This document shows, piece by piece, positions 36,686 to 45,317 of a stretch of DNA of 64,000 bases. A program made the position numbers and the translations under genes. The stretch spans positions 1-64,000 of the forward strand of contig PNAS01000017.1 in the NCBI GenBank assembly GCA_003169695.1. The letters are read 5' to 3'. Position 1 is the first letter of the stretch. Each line of letters starts with the position of its first letter. Under the pieces are notes generated by a model. That model did not search any database and was not told the origin of the DNA. It worked only from the letters and a program-made list of their open reading frames with translations. The stretch is from Spartobacteria bacterium. GTDB taxonomy: Bacteria > Verrucomicrobiota > Verrucomicrobiia > Chthoniobacterales > UBA10450.

Positions 36686-38385
36686 GCGATGGGCGCCGAC
36701 TCGCGCAGCGCCTCAACGTGAATCTGCAGCCGCGTTTCACCTTCGTACTCATCCGCGTTCAGCCGAAAAGCCATGTCCCATGGAGATGACGGCAAAGGCG
36801 AGGAAGCGCCATCAAAAAAAATCGCGCGACGAAAATGGTTCTTTTGGCGCAAGCGAAGAACAAGATGTTTGTCCTTCAGGATCTGAGGCGCGACGGTCGG
36901 CTCGACAGCGCGTGCGAAAAATATCGGTTGGCGATTGCCGTTGCCAAACGGTTGCAGCACCTGGTGCCAGCGAAGCAACTCGGCGTTCAGTTCGGAGAAA
37001 GTGAGTTCATGGTCGAGATGCAAACGAGGCTGTAAATTCTCGTCCGAAAGGAGTTCACGCGCCGCCTTTTGGAAGGCATCGGCAAACGCTGGGAAGTTTT
37101 CCTCCCGCACAGTCAGGCCGGCGGCCATCTCGTGGCCACCAAATTTTTCCAGCCATTTTTCACAACGGCCGAGCGCTTCTACAAATGAGAAGCCCTCGAT
37201 GCCGCGACCGCTTCCTTTTCCAAGGCCAGTGGAATCGAAGCCGACCACCACTGTGGGCCGATGGTACTCTCGCGCCAACCGCGAAGCGACAATTCCCAGA
37301 ACGCCAGGATGCCAATCACGCGCGCCAATAACTACGGCAGCATCGCGCGCAGGATTGAAGATCTTTCCCAACTCTTCCTCGGCCTCGCCGCAGATCTTTT
37401 TCTCAACGCCCTGTCGTTCCCGATTCTGCGCATCGAGTAGCGCCGCCAGCTCTGTCGCTTCCGTTTCATCCCGGGTGAGCAAAAGCTGCAAGGCCTTTTC
37501 CGCCGTTGCGAGTCGTCCCGCTGCATTGAGACGCGGGCCAAGACGGAAACCGATATCTCCAGCGGCGACCGGCGCACGCACAGCGGAGACCTCCATCAAT
37601 TTCCGAATGCCCGGGCGACTGGATCGCGCAATTTCAATGATGCCACGCTGAACGAAGATGCGATTTTCGTCCTGCAACGGGACGATGTCTGCCACCGTCC
37701 CAAGCGCGACCAGATCGAGGTTCGCCTTCAAGTCGAACTCCGGCGCTGGTCGTGTCTTGAGCAACGCGTGACAAAGTTTAAAAGCAATGCCGGCGCTGCA
37801 AAGGTAATGGAACGCGCAACCGATTTCGGCTTTCGGATTCACCACGGCCACACAATCGGGCAACGCGGATTTCGGTTCGTGGTGGTCGAGAACGATGACA
37901 TCGACCCCGCGGTGTTTCAGGTCGGCGATCTCTGCGAGGGAGGACGTGCCGCAATCGACCGCGACCAAGAGCTGCGGGTGATGTTGCTCTCGACAGCGAT
38001 CAACGCTCTCCCGGCTCATGCCGTAGCCCTCCTCCATCCGCAGCGGCAAGAATAATTCCGGGACAGCGCCGTAGCCGTGCAGCATTTCGGCGAGCAGCGC
38101 GAGAGAGGTCACGCCGTCGACATCGTAATCGCCAAAAAGCACGATCCGTTCACGGTTATCAATCGCACATAAAATCCGGGTCACCGCCGCGGCCATGTTC
38201 GGCAAGAGGAATGGATCGCTCAAGGAACTGAGGCGCGGCTGCAGAAAAGCGTTCACTTCATCCGCATTGGTGAAGCCTTTCCTCTTCAGCAACTCAGCGA
38301 TACAAGGCAGGCCGCAAATTTCCGGCCACGCAATACTAGCATTTGGTTTGTCTTCAGCCGGCGCGATGATCCAGCGTCTGTGCAC
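36682..38385 (-). CDS. recJ: Single-stranded-DNA-specific exonuclease RecJ
   Basis: 5'-3' ssDNA exonuclease for recombination and mismatch repair. 567 residues. DHH-family motifs: FGDYDVDGVTSLAL, AVDCGTSS, VLDHHEPK, and the DHHA1 region with GSGRGIEGFSFVEALGRC and KFGGHEMAAGL. C-terminal OB fold. GTG start at 38385. First gene of the recJ-recG-protease operon. Confidence 0.96.
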   Translation of the reverse strand: MHRRWIIAPAEDKPNASIAWPEICGLPCIAELLKRKGFTNADEVNAFLQPRLSSLSDPFLLPNMAAAVTRILCAIDNRERIVLFGDYDVDGVTSLALLAEMLHGYGAVPELFLPLRMEEGYGMSRESVDRCREQHHPQLLVAVDCGTSSLAEIADLKHRGVDVIVLDHHEPKSALPDCVAVVNPKAEIGCAFHYLCSAGIAFKLCHALLKTRPAPEFDLKANLDLVALGTVADIVPLQDENRIFVQRGIIEIARSSRPGIRKLMEVSAVRAPVAAGDIGFRLGPRLNAAGRLATAEKALQLLLTRDETEATELAALLDAQNRERQGVEKKICGEAEEELGKIFNPARDAAVVIGARDWHPGVLGIVASRLAREYHRPTVVVGFDSTGLGKGSGRGIEGFSFVEALGRCEKWLEKFGGHEMAAGLTVREENFPAFADAFQKAARELLSDENLQPRLHLDHELTFSELNAELLRWHQVLQPFGNGNRQPIFFARAVEPTVAPQILKDKHLVLRLRQKNHFRRAIFFDGASSPLPSSPWDMAFRLNADEYEGETRLQIHVEALRESAPIA

Positions 38386-38473
38386 GAATCAGATTATTTG
38401 CGCGATGGTTCTGTGGCAAGGCCCGCCGGCTTTTGTCCTGGAGCGGCACTCTACGAGCACCGAAAGCGGACTG

Positions 38474-39250
38474 CTACAATGCCAACGTCGGGTCGGGCAG
38501 CAGAATTCCATGCTTTTCGCATAGTTTTCGAAACAGCGAGAGACCCTCCCTTTCCGGCTGCCTGAAATGGTACGTCAGACATTCACGGAAATAATATGCG
38601 CAAAACTCAGGACTAAATTCTTTTCCTGCGGTGATGACTGCATCGAGGTTCCGCAAATTGTTATCGCGACAAGCGCGGAGACGGTCGGCGATCGGTTTCG
38701 GAGAGGCGACCTCGGGCCGGATGAGCCAGAGCGCATAAACAAACGGCAGGTGGGTGATCTTCTCCCATTCCTCTCCCAAGTCCCAGAAGCGCAGCGCCGC
38801 CGCACTCCGTTCCCGAAAACGGATGGCTTGATCGCCGATGAAGAACTTCGCGAGTCGCGGCGTGACAGCTCGCTGGATTAACGGAGTCCTTGCCACCAAT
38901 TTCGGAGTGAATCCGGCTTCGGCCAGAAGACAACGCAGCAAGTTGACCGCCGTCTGTGAGGCCGGGTCGACTTCGATCTCGTCGATCTCGCCGAGTTCTC
39001 CGGCGTGTGCCAGGAAGACGCTGTAGACCCGCCCATGCGAAGACACACAAACGTCATCGACCAGGATATAGATCGGGTTCCGAAGAAATTCGAAACTCGA
39101 GACGAGCGCGACCTCCAATGTGCCCTCGGCAAGCTGTTGGCAGAGCTTACTCGGATGATCGAATACGACCTCGCCAGGCCATCCGTGAATGAGCGGGCGA
39201 GCGTTGAGATACTTAACGCAACCGATCCGGATCAGGTCGGCGGCAGACAC
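38474..39250 (-). CDS. mqnA: Chorismate dehydratase (menaquinone via futalosine)
   Basis: Dehydrates chorismate to 3-enolpyruvyl-benzoate, the first committed step of the futalosine menaquinone route. 258 residues with a periplasmic-binding-protein-like fold. The family N-terminus IRIGCVKYLNARPL is clear, with VALVSSFEFLRNP and a later GDQAIRFRE. Begins four bases after mqnE, so the two form an operon. Confidence 0.93.
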   Translation of the reverse strand: MSAADLIRIGCVKYLNARPLIHGWPGEVVFDHPSKLCQQLAEGTLEVALVSSFEFLRNPIYILVDDVCVSSHGRVYSVFLAHAGELGEIDEIEVDPASQTAVNLLRCLLAEAGFTPKLVARTPLIQRAVTPRLAKFFIGDQAIRFRERSAAALRFWDLGEEWEKITHLPFVYALWLIRPEVASPKPIADRLRACRDNNLRNLDAVITAGKEFSPEFCAYYFRECLTYHFRQPEREGLSLFRKLCEKHGILLPDPTLAL

Positions 39251-39253
39251 ACG

Positions 39254-40438
39254 TTACGCGCAAACGAGCTCAGACTCTACTGCCGGCGGAGCGCTCTCGA
39301 CGGCTGGGTGCCGCCGCAAATGCCGGTAATAGCTGTCCCGCTGGATCGGTTCTCGACCAGCTTCACGGATGGCGTGCTCGAGCGTCGCCACCGTTAGTTC
39401 CTGGGGAGTCTTTGCGCCGGCCATGTGGAAAATTCTTTCTTCGATGATCGTGCCGTGCAGGTCGTCCACTCCGTAGCTGAGAGAAACCTGGGCCAACGGC
39501 AGGCCCATTGAAACCCAATAGGCGGTGAGGTGATCGAAGTTATCCAGATAAATTCGACTGACCGCGAGGTTTCGAAGCTGCTCAACCGCCGACGCGTGTT
39601 TCACGTGCGCGAGAACGGTTGTTTGCGGCTCGAAGGCAAACGGGACAAATCCGGTAAATCCCCTCGTTTCATCCTGCAATTCCCGGAGCTGCCTCAGGTG
39701 ATCCACCCGCTGTTCGAGGGTCTCGATATGTCCATACAGCATGGTGCACGTGCTGCGGCCGCCCATCTGGTGCCACGTCCGATGGACCTCCAGCCATTCC
39801 TCCGCGCTCTCCTTGCCACGGCATAACTCATCGCGCACTTCGGCATCGAAGATCTCCGCGCCACCGCCGGTGAGAGCGCCCAGACCCGCATCGCGCAGAA
39901 CCGCGAGCGTGTCCGCGATTGACAATTTGAAAATCCGCTGCGCCAAATGCCGGATTTCGATCGCCGTGAAGGCTTTGATAATGAGGTTCAGGTCGAGAGC
40001 ATGTAACCGTTGCAGCAGCGTGAGATACCAGTCCTTTTTCAGCGTAGGATGCAAACCGCCGACCATGTGAACCTCTGTGATCCCGACGGCGAGCGACTCC
40101 TGGACCGCAGCCACAATGTCGTCAATCGAGCGTTCGAAGGCATGAGCGTCGCGCTTCTTCGCCGCGAACGCACAAAACTGGCAGGAAAGAATGCAGACAT
40201 TGGAATAATTGATGTAGCGATTCAGGATGTAAGTCGCCACGTTTCCGTTCTTCTGCTCGCGGAGCGTGCTCGCCATGACTCCCAGCGCATTGAGATCGTT
40301 GGAATGGTATAGTTGAAGCGCTTCGGCATCTGAGATGCGCTGCCGGTTGTCTACCTTCTCGGCGATGGGTTGAAGGTCGATTGGAATAAGAGATAGATTC
40401 ATCGAGACATTGGCACGCTGCGGATTTTTCGAACTCAT
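39254..40438 (-). CDS. mqnE: Aminofutalosine synthase (radical SAM)
   Basis: Radical SAM enzyme that joins 3-enolpyruvyl-benzoate to S-adenosylmethionine to make aminofutalosine. The CxxxCxxC cluster site is CILSCQFCAF. The MqnE rather than MqnC assignment rests on EVHMVGGLHP, IIKAFTAIEI, GGGAEIFDAEVR and TMLYGHIET. I set ATG 40438 after a GGGAG ribosome-binding site, giving 394 residues; ATG 40402 would be shorter. The C-terminus has a duplicated AVES-APP-AVES tail. MqnB, MqnC and MqnD are not in the window. Confidence 0.93.
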   Translation of the reverse strand: MSSKNPQRANVSMNLSLIPIDLQPIAEKVDNRQRISDAEALQLYHSNDLNALGVMASTLREQKNGNVATYILNRYINYSNVCILSCQFCAFAAKKRDAHAFERSIDDIVAAVQESLAVGITEVHMVGGLHPTLKKDWYLTLLQRLHALDLNLIIKAFTAIEIRHLAQRIFKLSIADTLAVLRDAGLGALTGGGAEIFDAEVRDELCRGKESAEEWLEVHRTWHQMGGRSTCTMLYGHIETLEQRVDHLRQLRELQDETRGFTGFVPFAFEPQTTVLAHVKHASAVEQLRNLAVSRIYLDNFDHLTAYWVSMGLPLAQVSLSYGVDDLHGTIIEERIFHMAGAKTPQELTVATLEHAIREAGREPIQRDSYYRHLRRHPAVESAPPAVESELVCA

Positions 40439-40573
40439 GATGCACATACTCCCGTCCCGTTGCAAACGAAAGCGCCGGAGAAAATGCCCGCGAATAGCGA
40501 CAGCACGAAACCTTCCCGGTTCTGCCGGGTTGATCATGTAACCGGGGCTTCGGTCGGCACGTCTATCTTCACA

Positions 40574-41179
40574 ATGTCCCGCAATGAACCGAGCCCGGCG
40601 GGAACTTCCGATGAGGACGCCAAAGACGTGCGGTTGATGCAGCTCGTCAGCGCCGGGGAGACAGTCGCATTCGAGGAACTTGTGGAGCGGCATCAGCGAC
40701 TGGTGGCGGGAACTGTTGCCCGGATGCTAGGGAGCAATTCGGACGTCGAAGACATCGCTCAACAGGTGTTCGTGCGGGTTTGGAGAAGTGCCAAACGCTA
40801 TGTCCCGCGAGCGAAGTTCACGACGTGGCTGCTGAAAATCACCCGCAATCTGGTTTTCAACGAATTGCGGCGGCGATCTCGCCACGCGCAACTGCCGCTT
40901 CAAGTCGAGTCGGAGGACGAACAGCGGCCGATAAAAGATGAGCGCGCCATGGCGCCAGATGCGGCGTTGCTCGAGCAGGAATTGCGACACGCGATCGAGG
41001 CCGCCATCGCACAGTTACCCGAAAACCAACGAATGGCGGTGGTGCTGCGTCGCTATGGTGAGCTCAGTTATGAGGAAATAGCGGAAGTCCTTGATCAGTC
41101 CGTGCCCGCCGTAAAGAGCCTTCTTTTTCGCGCCCGCGCCGAACTGCGGACCCACTTGAACCGATATCTGGCGAATTAG
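40574..41179 (+). CDS. ECF-type RNA polymerase sigma factor
   Basis: A 201-residue sigma-70 family protein with only regions 2 and 4. Region 2 shows VEDIAQQVFVRVWRSAKRY and TWLLKITRNLVFNELRRR. Region 4 shows LPENQRMAVVLRRYGELSY then EEIAEVLDQSVPAVKSLLFRAR, the DNA-binding helix-turn-helix. ATG 40574 (MSRNEPSPAG); a TTG at 40460 would extend into the mqnE upstream region. No anti-sigma factor gene is adjacent, so its regulator is unknown. Confidence 0.9.
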   Translation: MSRNEPSPAGTSDEDAKDVRLMQLVSAGETVAFEELVERHQRLVAGTVARMLGSNSDVEDIAQQVFVRVWRSAKRYVPRAKFTTWLLKITRNLVFNELRRRSRHAQLPLQVESEDEQRPIKDERAMAPDAALLEQELRHAIEAAIAQLPENQRMAVVLRRYGELSYEEIAEVLDQSVPAVKSLLFRARAELRTHLNRYLAN

Positions 41180-41200
41180 CCCCCGGCCAAGAAAACAAAG

Positions 41201-41236
41201 AGGGCGGACCTCTCGCGAGAATCCGCCCCCTCTCAA
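41201..41236. terminator. Stem-loop between sigma factor and secretin 3' ends
   Basis: AGAGGGCGGA and TCCGCCCCCTCT arms with a small bulge surround a CTCTCGCGAGAA loop. It lies between convergent genes and lacks a T-run, so a termination role is by position only. Confidence 0.4.
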
Positions 41237-41255
41237 CCCCACATTCTCTCGTTGC

Positions 41256-43277
41256 TTAAAGGTCTCGATCCTTGGCGGTGCTCATGAACTGCACCTTGTC
41301 CGTCGTGCTCGTTGTAGTTGTCGAATCCCTCGCCGGAGCCGGCGGAATGCCCGGTTTCGGGTAGGCCGCGGCGTTCTGGCGATTCGAAGTTGGCACGAGC
41401 CGCACTGCACCCTTGGCGTTATTTCTCCAGCCGTTCGGATCCGCGTATTCCTCACCGGAATGGTGCAAACCACTGACCTGGTCTTCCAAGCCCGTGCCGT
41501 AATGCTGGTCGATGATTGTAGGCGTAACGAACACAAGCAGGTTTCGCTTTACCCGAATATTGCTTCGGCTCTGAAATAAATACCCGAGGATAGGCACGTC
41601 GCCCACGACCGGAACCTTGGTGCGGGACTTTGTAACTTCATCCTGCATCAAACCCCCAATCGCGAGCGTGTCTCCGCTCTTGATCAAGACGTTCGAATCG
41701 AGCGAACGAGTATCAATGACTGGACTCGTGACGGTCGAACCTTGAAATGTGAACGTTGCATCGCTCACTTTGTTGCTGATGATCGGCTTCACCGCCAGCG
41801 TAACAAAGTTTTCTTTGTTGACGGATGGCCGCACTAGAAGGGTGTTGCCGAATGTCTTATCCTGAAAGCCATTGAACACTGATTGGGCTGTTTGTGCATC
41901 GAAAGAAAGCGTAGGAACCGGCTGAGCGCGAACAATCTCAATTTTTGCCGGCATATTATCTGCCGTGACAACGCGCGGATTCGCAAGAAATTCAGCGTCG
42001 GAATCCTCGTTCAAGGCCTGCAACGTGAGATTCATTTGCGGCACCGAGAGGATGGCAAATTGGCTGCCAAGCGCTCCGAATCCATGCGACACGTCACGTA
42101 GAAAGTTTATGGGAGGGTCCACCGCAGCCGGCAGTGTGCCGACATTCGTGCCTTGGACTGGAATTCCGTTCGCGTCGAGCCGAGGAATCAGTGTCGGGGG
42201 GGCTCCGCCCACACCGGGAATTACGGTCTGAGCGTCCACAAGTTTGTTCGTTCCGAGCGTTGATCCGCCGAAGTTAAAGTTTTTTGGGTTGGAGGCTGAT
42301 CCGACCACGCCACCCCAGTTGATCCCGTAAGCTTGCTGTGGGTTCGCGCTTACCTCCACCAAACGCGCTTCGATCATGACCTGCTTGGTCGGTTTATCAA
42401 TCTGAACTAAAAGTTTGCGGATGTTGTCGATGTTGCTGCGCGTCTCGCGGTAAAAAACAGTGTTCGTGCGAAAATCAAACTGCGGATCAACTCCACTCTG
42501 TAGTTGGCTTTTGATTAGCTTGAACAATTCCGTGTTGGTAGTCATCGAGGAGGCTGCACTCATACTGCTACTTACTCCCGCCGTGGTGCCGGTGGTGCTC
42601 GTGGTCGCCATTAACTTTTCGCCCTGGGGCGTTGCAGGTATCGCGACCTGCGCATAGCTGAATTGATAGCTGTCGCTTTCTGTTGGTTCCTTCTCACGCT
42701 CCGCGGGCGTCTTCACGTAGTAAACATTGTCAATTTTGTCCATGAAGAGTCCCTTGGCCTTCACGATAATCTCAATCGCCTGGAGAGCGGTGACGTCTTC
42801 CAATCGCATCGTAACCGCACTATCCTTAGGCAATTGGTCGGTCACGACCATGTTGATCTTCGACTGGCGGGCTAGGAGCCGGAGGACCTGGCCGACATCG
42901 TCGCCTTGAAATTCACGAACGCCGACTCCGCCGTTGTCTGTTGCGCTGTCGGCTTCAGCTGGTTCGGAAGTCGTCGATGTGGTCGTGGAAGTGGTGGAGC
43001 TTTTCGTCGAAGTGGTCGGTGGTGGGGCGGCATTGATCGTGGACGCTTGCACGAGCGTGAGCGGGGAATTATCGCTTGTCTTGGCGGACGGGGCTGCCGG
43101 CAGCGCGGGAGAGGTGGCCGGTTTTGCCTGGGAATCCGCGGATGGAGCTGTCTGGAGAGTGCCGGCAGCAAGGAGTTTCGAAGCCGGTGTTGGAGAGCCG
43201 ATCTGCGCTTCGGAAAGGGTAATGGCACCGAGCAATGCCGCTGTCCCGCAGATAAAGTGTTTGAAATGATTGAACAT
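41256..43277 (-). CDS. Secretin (type II/III secretion or type IV pilus outer-membrane channel)
   Basis: A 673-residue GspD/PilQ-family protein. Signal peptide 1-24 (MFNHFKHFICGTAALLGAIT). A Ser/Thr/Pro-rich region (about 50-110) precedes an N0/STN-like domain (FQGDDVGQVLRLLARQSKIN, then VTMRLEDVTALQAIEII). A secretin N-domain follows (VEVSANPQQAYGINWGG nearby). The C-terminal secretin domain has VPVVGDVPILGYLFQSRS and RNLLVFVTPTIID. The C-terminus is Thr/Ser-rich. No other pilus or secretion genes lie in the window, so the system it serves is unknown. Confidence 0.9.
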   Translation of the reverse strand: MFNHFKHFICGTAALLGAITLSEAQIGSPTPASKLLAAGTLQTAPSADSQAKPATSPALPAAPSAKTSDNSPLTLVQASTINAAPPPTTSTKSSTTSTTTSTTSEPAEADSATDNGGVGVREFQGDDVGQVLRLLARQSKINMVVTDQLPKDSAVTMRLEDVTALQAIEIIVKAKGLFMDKIDNVYYVKTPAEREKEPTESDSYQFSYAQVAIPATPQGEKLMATTSTTGTTAGVSSSMSAASSMTTNTELFKLIKSQLQSGVDPQFDFRTNTVFYRETRSNIDNIRKLLVQIDKPTKQVMIEARLVEVSANPQQAYGINWGGVVGSASNPKNFNFGGSTLGTNKLVDAQTVIPGVGGAPPTLIPRLDANGIPVQGTNVGTLPAAVDPPINFLRDVSHGFGALGSQFAILSVPQMNLTLQALNEDSDAEFLANPRVVTADNMPAKIEIVRAQPVPTLSFDAQTAQSVFNGFQDKTFGNTLLVRPSVNKENFVTLAVKPIISNKVSDATFTFQGSTVTSPVIDTRSLDSNVLIKSGDTLAIGGLMQDEVTKSRTKVPVVGDVPILGYLFQSRSNIRVKRNLLVFVTPTIIDQHYGTGLEDQVSGLHHSGEEYADPNGWRNNAKGAVRLVPTSNRQNAAAYPKPGIPPAPARDSTTTTSTTDKVQFMSTAKDRDL

Positions 43278-43649
43278 AAATATGAATGGGAAGTTGAAGA
43301 GTGCGGAAGCGGTTAAAGCAGGAAGCAGACCAGCCCCGGAGTTCGGGGAAGCGACATCCTGGAATTGGAAGAAACCGTCTCCGGCCTGGGAAACCGCGAC
43401 CGGAATGGCCGCTGGGAGGCCTCGCGCTGCTACGAAAAACGCACGCAGAAGCTCGTAGGCGCCGCGTCCGGCGAAGATTCAACGCCCGTCGTGAAGTCGA
43501 TCCCGAAAGGACGAACGACTTTCGCTGCGCCGGCCACGTTTGCCAGCGTTAGTCCGTCGGTAACAACTACCCGCAGTCGACGATGCGTTTTGGCCAAACT
43601 TCCGGATTTCCCAGGGAAATATCCGGCGGCGTCCGGCTCAAAGTTCTTG
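43278..43649. other. Gap between secretin and Anbu genes
   Basis: 372 bp without an intact gene. It contains a possible trpF remnant (43430-43600 region) and otherwise no recognised feature. Confidence 0.45.
43430..43640 (-). pseudogene. Possible remnant of phosphoribosylanthranilate isomerase (trpF)
   Basis: A minus-strand frame reads RVVVTDGLTLANVAGAAKVV then RPFGIDFTTGVESSPDA, which resembles the C-terminal phosphate-binding strands of TrpF (family pattern LAGGLTPENV...RPxGVDVSSGVE). The frame has no start of its own: it opens inside the 3' end of the neighbouring protease gene. The rest of the barrel is absent. If real it is a gene fragment; chance similarity is possible. Confidence 0.4.
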
Positions 43650-44420
43650 CTAGGCAGCGGTGGCGAACCCGAGCGCCGGCTTGCTGAAATCGGGCGCCGG
43701 CATCTCATTAACGAGCTTCACGATGCCGTCCTGCCATCTCTGTCCGATTTCCAGGAGATAGGGGTCGTCTTCACCAAGATGCGACCGGAGCTTTGCCTGA
43801 AGCGAATCTTTCTCATAACAGAGGATGTCGATGGGCGGCCCTACCGCCACATTGCTTTTCATCGTCGCATCGATTGAGATGATGCCAACCTTCACGGCAT
43901 CGGCCAGGTTCGTCTCGTAGCTAAAACCGCGATCCAGGATCGGCTTGCCGTATTTCCGTTCGCCGATCTGCAAAAAGGGGCAATCGCGCGTAGCGTGAAT
44001 GCTATTGCCTTGGGGATAGACCAAGTGCACTTCGGGCGCGAAACCCGCAATCTGACCGCCTACGATCAGGTGGATATTAAAATCGAAACCGTCGGCCTCG
44101 AGTGCCGCGCGATCCCTTTTCTCCACCTCCCGCACTTTCGATCCGACATAACGAACCGTTTCGTAGAGAGTCTGCCGGTTGGTGAGTTGATCGCGGCCCG
44201 GGTCGCTTCCACCGAGGTGCAGATCCTCGTCGATCGATGCGATCGTGGCCTGCGTGAGAGAAAGATTGCCGGAGCTGAGGATGCAAATGACGCGGTCGCC
44301 CGGTTTCTCATAGATCCGCATCTTGCTGCACATCGTGATGTTATCCATCCCCGCGCTGGTGCGCGAGTCGGACAAAAAGACCGCGCCGGCGCGGCAAAGC
44401 ATCCCGAGGCAATAAGTCAC
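43650..44420 (-). CDS. Proteasome-type protease (Anbu-like Ntn hydrolase)
   Basis: A 256-residue protein of the bacterial proteasome-homologue family COG3484 (Anbu). The start GTG 44420 puts threonine at position 2 (M-TYCLGML), the Ntn nucleophile after Met removal. Also seen: VFLSDSRTSAGMDNI, ILSSGNLSLTQATI, LIVGGQIAG, and the C-terminal KYGKPILDR and DATMKSN. The start overlaps the stop of the upstream holin-family gene by four bases (GTGA), so the two are translationally coupled. The usual proteobacterial Anbu partners (circularly permuted ATP-grasp, alpha-E, transglutaminase) are absent here. Confidence 0.9.
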   Translation of the reverse strand: MTYCLGMLCRAGAVFLSDSRTSAGMDNITMCSKMRIYEKPGDRVICILSSGNLSLTQATIASIDEDLHLGGSDPGRDQLTNRQTLYETVRYVGSKVREVEKRDRAALEADGFDFNIHLIVGGQIAGFAPEVHLVYPQGNSIHATRDCPFLQIGERKYGKPILDRGFSYETNLADAVKVGIISIDATMKSNVAVGPPIDILCYEKDSLQAKLRSHLGEDDPYLLEIGQRWQDGIVKLVNEMPAPDFSKPALGFATAA

Positions 44421-44848
44421 TTGCGTCCGCCTTCCGAAGTTTCGATCACGCGACCTTCCACACGCCGGATCTGAGTGTGATGCGTGAGGATGTGCACCCG
44501 CCCATCGCTTCCCCGAAAGAAAGCGCTCAACATCCAACTGATGATGCCGATGAGAATCGCGCCCCAAAACGCGCTGCCGAAACCATCCACATGAAATCCC
44601 ATAACCATGCTCGGCACCCAAAAAAGCATTAGAGCGTTGATGACCAAAATGAAAAATCCAAGCGTCACCAAAATCAACGGTGCGCTCAAAACCAACAACA
44701 CAGGGCGCACGAATGCATTTAGGATGCCAAGCAACAGCGCCGCACCGATTAGCGCCCCCGCCGTGTCATATCGTATGCCGCTGATGAACGCCGGCGCGAC
44801 CATCACGGCCACGGTTGTGATCATCCAGCGGAAAACAAAGTGTCGCAT
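44417..44848 (-). CDS. Phage holin family (DUF360-like) membrane protein
   Basis: A 143-residue protein with four hydrophobic segments: FRWMITTVAVMVAPAF, AGALIGAALLLGILNAFVRP, a following segment beginning VLSAPLILVTLGFF and WGAILIGIISWMLSAFF. This is the widespread 'phage holin family'/DUF360 group, which in most bacteria is a chromosomal membrane protein of unknown role, not a phage gene. ATG 44848 fits the first helix. A soluble C-terminal tail (RVHILTHHTQIRR) precedes the stop that overlaps the Anbu gene. Confidence 0.85.
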   Translation of the reverse strand: MRHFVFRWMITTVAVMVAPAFISGIRYDTAGALIGAALLLGILNAFVRPVLLVLSAPLILVTLGFFILVINALMLFWVPSMVMGFHVDGFGSAFWGAILIGIISWMLSAFFRGSDGRVHILTHHTQIRRVEGRVIETSEGGRK

Positions 44849-44955
44849 GGCTGAACGGTACTCGAAATTTCGCTCTTCACGCAACCGGTTTGCAAAATTC
44901 GCTTGCAACACCGGCCTCGTCAGTAGATTTGGCACTCAATCGGAGACAGCAAGAC

Positions 44956-45315
44956 GTGGCCAGAAAATCCAAAATCGAAACAGAAAAGCAAGCGGACCAA
45001 AAAGGGTCGGTACCGACCGCTCGCGGTGCCGACGGCAGCGTGGGAGCAGAACCGAAAGCAATTGGCGCGCCACCGAAGCCCAAGCGAAAAAAGGCGACGC
45101 CGCAGCAGAAAACCGTTCGAGCGATCAAGCCGGCTACTCCGAAAAATGCTTCGTCGTCCGGCTCGATCCGCGAACCGTCCGATGAAGAAATCCGGATTCG
45201 CGCATATTTTATCGCGGTGCGGCGGAGTGAGCTTTCCCTGCAAGGTGACTCCGCGCACGACTGGATCGAAGCAAGGCGACAGCTGGTTGAGGAAGCTAAT
45301 CGCACGGCCTCATAG
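44956..45315 (+). CDS. DUF2934-domain protein
   Basis: A 119-residue protein: a Lys/Ala/Pro-rich disordered N-terminus (about 1-75) followed by a DUF2934 domain (about 78-115) with PSDEEIRIRAYFIAVRR and DSAHDWIEARRQLVEE. DUF2934 proteins are small, common in soil bacteria, and of unknown function. The GTG start at 44956 has GGAGA nine bases upstream; a longer TTG start at 44890 is possible. It diverges from the holin-family gene. Confidence 0.8.
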   Translation: MARKSKIETEKQADQKGSVPTARGADGSVGAEPKAIGAPPKPKRKKATPQQKTVRAIKPATPKNASSSGSIREPSDEEIRIRAYFIAVRRSELSLQGDSAHDWIEARRQLVEEANRTAS

Positions 45316-45317
45316 AA

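Noticed and set aside
40439-40693. Upstream extension of mqnE
   Set aside because: No family match, and it overlaps the divergent sigma-factor region; MqnE homologues begin near the chosen ATG.
44417-44848. Holin-family gene as evidence for a prophage
   Set aside because: This family is common in ordinary chromosomes. No integrase, capsid or other phage gene is nearby.
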